NCBI RefSeq assembly: GCF_007833215.1
Contig: NZ_CP042239.1
Coordinates: 1,612,001 to 1,676,000, forward strand
Reading direction: 5' to 3'
Source of the DNA: Sphingomonas suaedae
GTDB taxonomy: Bacteria > Pseudomonadota > Alphaproteobacteria > Sphingomonadales > Sphingomonadaceae
DNA length: 64,000 nucleotides
Within the stretch, counting starts at the first letter, position 1. Every line of letters begins with the position of its first letter. The notes below the pieces were generated by a model that worked only from the letters and a program-made list of their open reading frames with translations, ran no database searches and was not told where the DNA came from. This document shows positions 59,898-64,000 of this stretch, piece after piece. The translations under genes were made by a program, and so were the position numbers.

Positions 59898-61254
59898 TCT
59901 CGCCTTCATCGCATTCCTGGGAGCCATCTTCGCGCTCGGCCTGCGCCGGCCGTTCCTGTTCGTGCTCGCCTATGTCTATATCGACATCGTCTCGCCCCAG
60001 CGGATGAGCTATTTCCTGCTCAACGCCTTTCCGATTTCGGCAATGGCGGTGGCGTTTGCGGTGCTGTCCTGGGCGGCGATGGACGACAAGCGCGACACCC
60101 GCGTCGCGCCGCGTCAGGGGCTGATGCTCGCTTTGCTCGGCTGGTGCTATTACACCACGCTCAACGCCGATTTCCCGATCGACGCCGCGTATAAATGGGA
60201 CTGGGTGTGGAAGGCATTGGCCTTTGCGATCTTCCTCCCCCTCACCCTGCGCACAAGGCTGCGGATCGAGGCATTGCTGCTGTTCATGCTGCTCTCCGTC
60301 TCCACGATCATCATTGCGGGCGGGGTCAAGACCGCGCTGGGCGGCGGCGGCTATGGCCAGCTCAAGCTGATCGTCGACAATAATAGCGGCCTGTTCGAGG
60401 GCAGCATCATCTCCGCCGTTGCGATCTGCCTGATCCCGCTGATCCTGTGGTTCACGAAGTACGGTACGATCTTCCCGCCCGACTGGCGGGTAAAGACCTT
60501 CGGCTATGCCCTGATCTTCGCCTGCCTGCTGATGCCGGTGGGGACGCAGGCGCGCACGGGCCTGGTCTGCGCGGGCCTGCTCGCCGTGCTGATGCTGCGC
60601 GACGTCAAGCGGCGCATCCTCTACATCGCAGGCGCAGGATTCCTCGCGGTCGCTTCGATCCCCTTCCTCCCCGCCAGTTTCACCGAACGGATGGGGACGA
60701 TCTCCAGCTATCAGGCCGACGCCTCCGCCTCGACCCGGATCGAGGTGTGGAAATGGACCTGGGACTATGTGAAAACGCACCCGATGGGCGGCGGATTTGA
60801 AGCCTATCGCCAGAACGAGATCAAGTACGACAAGGTCGAGATCGTCGGCGAAGGCGCGAGCCGCACCGTCGTCCGCACGCCCGAAATCGACAAGTCGCGC
60901 GCCTATCACTCCGCCTTTTTCGAAATGCTGGGCGAACAGGGCTGGCCCGGCTTCATCCTGTGGCTGATGATCCATTTGGGCGGCATTTTGCGCATGGAGG
61001 TGCTGCGCCGTCGCTACCGCAATGTCCCCCCGGAACAGGCATGGATCGCGCCGCTCGCGACCGCGCTTCAGCATGGGCACATCATCTATCTGTTCGGATC
61101 GCTGTTCGTCGGCATCGCGCTCAACCCCTTCGTCTATATGCTGGTTGGCGCGCAGATCGGCCTGGACACCTATCTCGCGCGCAAGCGTGCCGAAGAGGGG
61201 CTGCAGCCGATGCGCAAGAAACGCGACACTTCGCCCGCGCCAGCGGCGGCATGA
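59890..61254 (+). CDS. O-antigen-ligase-like protein, exosortase-A system
   Basis: 454 aa from a GTG at 59890, with about ten transmembrane segments. The family opening RDLAFIAFLGAIFALGLRRP and FLFVLAYVYIDIVSPQRMSY, the Wzy/WaaL-type loop RIEVWKWTWDYVKTHPMGGG and the AYHSAFFEMLGEQGWPGF motif match the putative O-glycosylation ligase group found with exosortase A loci. It would polymerise or ligate polysaccharide chains in the periplasm. Followed after 17 nt by an asparagine-synthase-like gene. Confidence 0.9.
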   Translation: MRDLAFIAFLGAIFALGLRRPFLFVLAYVYIDIVSPQRMSYFLLNAFPISAMAVAFAVLSWAAMDDKRDTRVAPRQGLMLALLGWCYYTTLNADFPIDAAYKWDWVWKALAFAIFLPLTLRTRLRIEALLLFMLLSVSTIIIAGGVKTALGGGGYGQLKLIVDNNSGLFEGSIISAVAICLIPLILWFTKYGTIFPPDWRVKTFGYALIFACLLMPVGTQARTGLVCAGLLAVLMLRDVKRRILYIAGAGFLAVASIPFLPASFTERMGTISSYQADASASTRIEVWKWTWDYVKTHPMGGGFEAYRQNEIKYDKVEIVGEGASRTVVRTPEIDKSRAYHSAFFEMLGEQGWPGFILWLMIHLGGILRMEVLRRRYRNVPPEQAWIAPLATALQHGHIIYLFGSLFVGIALNPFVYMLVGAQIGLDTYLARKRAEEGLQPMRKKRDTSPAPAAA

Positions 61255-61271
61255 TCGGTTAGGAACCGCCC

Positions 61272-63017
61272 ATGGCCAGCCTGTTCCTTGTCCGTAACGA
61301 TGAGCCGCGCTTTGCTGACTCCGCGCTGCGCGAGGCGCGCGCCGTGCTTGCGGGCCAGGGGTTTCCGGCGCCCCAGGAAGTCGCGCTGCCCGGCTGGACC
61401 CTTCTCCACACGGGCCACATCATCGCGGGGCCGCAGACTTTGCTGTGTCAGGGCGACGATCTCGTCGCGCTCGCCGGGACGCTGGTCGCCGACGGCAAGC
61501 TCGGCCCCGACGCGCTCGCCGCGCTGCTCGCGATGGACCCGCTCGCGCTCAACTGGGATCGGCTGGGTGGCCAGTTCGTCGCACTGGTCCGGCGCGGCGG
61601 CCGCAACTTCCTGTTCGGCGATTATTTCGCCGCGTTCCAGCTGTTCCACGACACGCAGGACCGCGTCTTCGCCACCACCTTCCTCGCCGCGGCACAAGCG
61701 CTGCCCCGCCTCGGCTTCGATGCCCAGGGGGTGTATGAACTCGTCTTCAACGTCATGCCCACCGGCGATGATACGGTGTTCGAACAGCTCAAGACGCTTT
61801 CGCCGCATGTCGTCGCCGAACTGACCCCGACCGGGGTGGTCCGCCACACGGTCGCCAAGCCGCTGCCCGATACGCCAAGCGACCTGCCGCTTCCCGAACG
61901 GATCGCCCGCCACCGCGATCGGCTGCTCGCCATCGTCGGCGCGCATGTCGATGCGCTGGGCGGCAATGTCCGCGCGCCGCTTTCGGGCGGTCTCGATTCG
62001 CGTCTCGTCCTCGCCGCGCTCCGCGACCGTGGCTGCGCCCCCCACGTCTATGTCTATGGCGTGCCGGGTGATGAGGATGTGGTGATCGCCCACGCCATCG
62101 GCGCCGCGCTGGGCTTCCCGGTCGAATGGCTGGACAAGGAGGACGGCAGCGTCCCGCCCGACGCCTTCCCCGAGCTGGTGAACCGCAACTACCACCAATA
62201 TGACGGGCTGCCGACCTTCGGAAATCTCTTCGACAACGGCACCAACGGCGCGGCCCAGCTGGCACGCCATGCCGATGGCGCGCTCGCGGTTTCAGGCGGA
62301 TGCGGCGAGATCTACCGCAACTTTTTCTACCTGCCGAACCGGCGCTACAGCGCACACGACATCGCCCGCACCTTCTTCGCGCGCTTCACGCCCGCAGACG
62401 CCACCGACCGGTTCGATCCCGGCGCCTTTCTGAACGCCATCGCGGCCAAGATCGGCGCCGCGCTCGAGCCGCCCGCCGCCACGGGCCGCCTGCCCCGCAA
62501 CCGGATCGAGCAAATCTACCCCCGCATCCGCTGTCGCGCCCTGTTCGGCCGCGAAATCAGCCTGGAGGCGCGGTTCAGCCCCTATCTCATGCCCTTCCTC
62601 GACCACCGCGTGGTGGCGGAGGCGATGACGCTGCCATTGCCGCTCAAATATGCCGGGCGGTTCGAGGCGGAGCTGCTCAACGCCATCGACCCGATCCTCG
62701 CCGCCCAGCCCTCCGCCTATGGCCATGACTTTGCCGGGCCGCCCAATCTCGCCCATCGCCGCACCGAATGGCTGACCCGCATCCGCCCGGTCTGGCTGCG
62801 CCACCACAGCTACGCACTACGTCGCCGCCTCGGCCCGATGGGCGACGAACACGGCGGCGCGATGGGCGCCGACTATATGGCCCGCGTGATCGATCTGGAC
62901 TTCCCGGCGATGCGCGCCTTTTTCAATCCGGAGGCGATCACCGACAGCGCGGTGTGGCGCCGGGTCGCCAACCTCGAATATCTCGCCGCCCGGCTGGGGT
63001 CGCGGGTCAGCCGCTAA
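61272..63017 (+). CDS. Asparagine-synthase-like protein, XrtA-linked
   Basis: 581 aa. The C-terminal synthetase domain has the PP-loop PLSGGLDSR (about 238-246) and a later YGVPGDEDVVIAHAIG. The N-terminal GATase-like domain lacks the initial catalytic Cys (the protein begins MASLFLV), so glutamine hydrolysis is not expected. Such proteins in exosortase A polysaccharide loci are thought to amidate or modify sugar residues. Co-transcribed with the O-ligase. Confidence 0.85.
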   Translation: MASLFLVRNDEPRFADSALREARAVLAGQGFPAPQEVALPGWTLLHTGHIIAGPQTLLCQGDDLVALAGTLVADGKLGPDALAALLAMDPLALNWDRLGGQFVALVRRGGRNFLFGDYFAAFQLFHDTQDRVFATTFLAAAQALPRLGFDAQGVYELVFNVMPTGDDTVFEQLKTLSPHVVAELTPTGVVRHTVAKPLPDTPSDLPLPERIARHRDRLLAIVGAHVDALGGNVRAPLSGGLDSRLVLAALRDRGCAPHVYVYGVPGDEDVVIAHAIGAALGFPVEWLDKEDGSVPPDAFPELVNRNYHQYDGLPTFGNLFDNGTNGAAQLARHADGALAVSGGCGEIYRNFFYLPNRRYSAHDIARTFFARFTPADATDRFDPGAFLNAIAAKIGAALEPPAATGRLPRNRIEQIYPRIRCRALFGREISLEARFSPYLMPFLDHRVVAEAMTLPLPLKYAGRFEAELLNAIDPILAAQPSAYGHDFAGPPNLAHRRTEWLTRIRPVWLRHHSYALRRRLGPMGDEHGGAMGADYMARVIDLDFPAMRAFFNPEAITDSAVWRRVANLEYLAARLGSRVSR

Positions 63018-63029
63018 GCCACCCTTTCC

Positions 63030-64000
63030 TTACGGTCGTGGTGACATCACCGTCTCGGGCTTCAGCCATGGATGCCGCGCCCCCGGCGCGCGTACGGTTT
63101 CCACATGCGGCTCCGGTCCAAAGGTTATCGCCACCCCGCCGGTCTGGCGCAGCAGCGCGCGGTCGAGCTTTAGCCAGCGCGGGGTGCAGCCCCGGGGCAG
63201 CCAGCGATCCGCGATGAAAATATCCACCGACGCACACAAATCCACCATCTCGCGCCACGGCACCCGATAGCCGCTCCGCGTCGCCGCGATCCGCCATGTC
63301 CGTCCTCCGCGCTCCACCGTCACCACGCACAGGTCCGCGCTGCATCGCGCGTCGCGCTGGTCGGCCAGTGCGGGGAGCGCGGCATCGACCCCACCATTCT
63401 CTGCCAGCGTGTCCCGGACATAATCCCCCGCCCGGTCGCGCAGCAGCGCCATCTCGCCGCCTGGCATCCGCAGCGCGAGATGCTTGCCGTCACCGGTCAC
63501 CAGCAGATCCGGCATCGGCGTCGCCAACGCCCAAACCGCCCCCGCCGCCACCGGCAGCAGCCCGGCCACCCGCACCCGTGTCCGCCACAGTGTGATCCAC
63601 AGCCCGCCAGCGACCATCAGCGCATAGGCCCCGCCCGGCATGGCAGGCAGCATCGCCAGCGCGCCGGGCGCATTGGCGACGCTGTGCGCGATCCACAACA
63701 GCAGATGCAACCCCTGTTCCGCCACCCACCAGAAGGGCGCGCCCAGCCCGGCCAGGTCGAAGAACAGCCCCGCCGCCTCGAACGGCATCACCACAAAGGT
63801 GGTCAGCGGGATCGCGACGATGTTCGCCAACGCGCCGTAAATCCCCGACTTGTGAAAATGATAGAGCGCGATCGGCGTCAGCGCGATCTCGACCACCAGC
63901 CCGGTCAGCAGCAGCGAGCCGATACCGCGCCCGACTCGCATCCCCCAGCCCTCCTCGCGCCGCTCGAACCAGCCGCGCACCCGCGCGCTCTCGAACAGCG
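63030..64000 (-). CDS. comEC: ComEC/Rec2 competence protein, C-terminal part (cut by window edge)
   Basis: The frame stays open to position 64000 (residues LFESARVRGWFERR at the edge). It has several membrane segments with LALYHFHKSG-like IALYHFHKSGIYGALANIVA and PLTTFVVMPFEAAGL, then a soluble C-terminal domain (ADLCVVTVERGGRTWRI, DIFIADRWLP). The arrangement matches the ComEC channel, which carries DNA into the cytosol during transformation. The N-terminus lies outside the window. Confidence 0.88.
   Translation of the reverse strand, partial: LFESARVRGWFERREEGWGMRVGRGIGSLLLTGLVVEIALTPIALYHFHKSGIYGALANIVAIPLTTFVVMPFEAAGLFFDLAGLGAPFWWVAEQGLHLLLWIAHSVANAPGALAMLPAMPGGAYALMVAGGLWITLWRTRVRVAGLLPVAAGAVWALATPMPDLLVTGDGKHLALRMPGGEMALLRDRAGDYVRDTLAENGGVDAALPALADQRDARCSADLCVVTVERGGRTWRIAATRSGYRVPWREMVDLCASVDIFIADRWLPRGCTPRWLKLDRALLRQTGGVAITFGPEPHVETVRAPGARHPWLKPETVMSPRP

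Overview
The window looks like chromosomal DNA of a high-GC alphaproteobacterium of the order Sphingomonadales, closest in style to Sphingomonas. Supporting signs are the many small conserved hypothetical genes of sphingomonad type, a TonB-dependent receptor beside a beta-propeller phytase, an exosortase-A-type exopolysaccharide module, alphaproteobacterial ribosomal genes, and several families of long GC-rich palindromes. This assignment is inferred from recognised protein families; no database search was run.

Layout. Positions 4-4276 (minus strand) hold a compact four-gene envelope operon: OmpA-type protein, multi-pass membrane protein, lipoprotein and glycine-zipper protein. Positions 4.5-9.3 kb are accessory: a GH43 glycosidase, a duplicated-HTH protein, a zinc-ribbon/PIN-like protein, a decayed copy of the 3' end of nusG with its terminator, and a secreted GH5 cellulase. 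Positions 9.5-20.1 kb carry translation and transcription genes in a dispersed order: nusG, secE and tRNA-Trp on the minus strand, rplK-rplA on the plus strand, then a DEAD-box helicase, a DUF188 protein, a lipase, an SMR transporter, an L,D-transpeptidase and a lipoprotein, and only then the L10 leader with rplJ-rplL. rpoB does not follow rplL.

Positions 20.3-38.8 kb hold two tandem paralogous proline-rich membrane proteins, an active/inactive M16 protease pair, a CinA-like protein divergent from map, a BaiN-like flavoprotein, TPR proteins, RNase R with an in-frame palindromic insertion, a Tat-exported beta-carbonic anhydrase, a GlpD that lacks its C-terminal domain, and a DUF885 metallopeptidase. 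Positions 39.0-42.9 kb hold glnB (with a sigma-54 promoter) and glnA, followed by an R-body locus of four RebB-family genes and one small gene. Positions 43.1-48.6 kb form a probable phosphate-scavenging and sugar-oxidation set: TonB receptor, phytase and a PQQ-type dehydrogenase lipoprotein.

Positions 48.6-57.4 kb are mostly single metabolic genes: M20 peptidase, flavodoxin-like protein, quinone oxidoreductase, aldehyde dehydrogenase, SLC13-type transporter, S24 repressor-like protein and small hypotheticals. Positions 57.4-63.0 kb are the exosortase-A-associated polysaccharide module: glycosyltransferase, O-ligase and asparagine-synthase-like protein. A ComEC gene runs off the right edge. 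Palindromic elements punctuate the window. One lies inside the RNase R coding region, and another supplies the ribosome-binding sequence of the BaiN-like gene.
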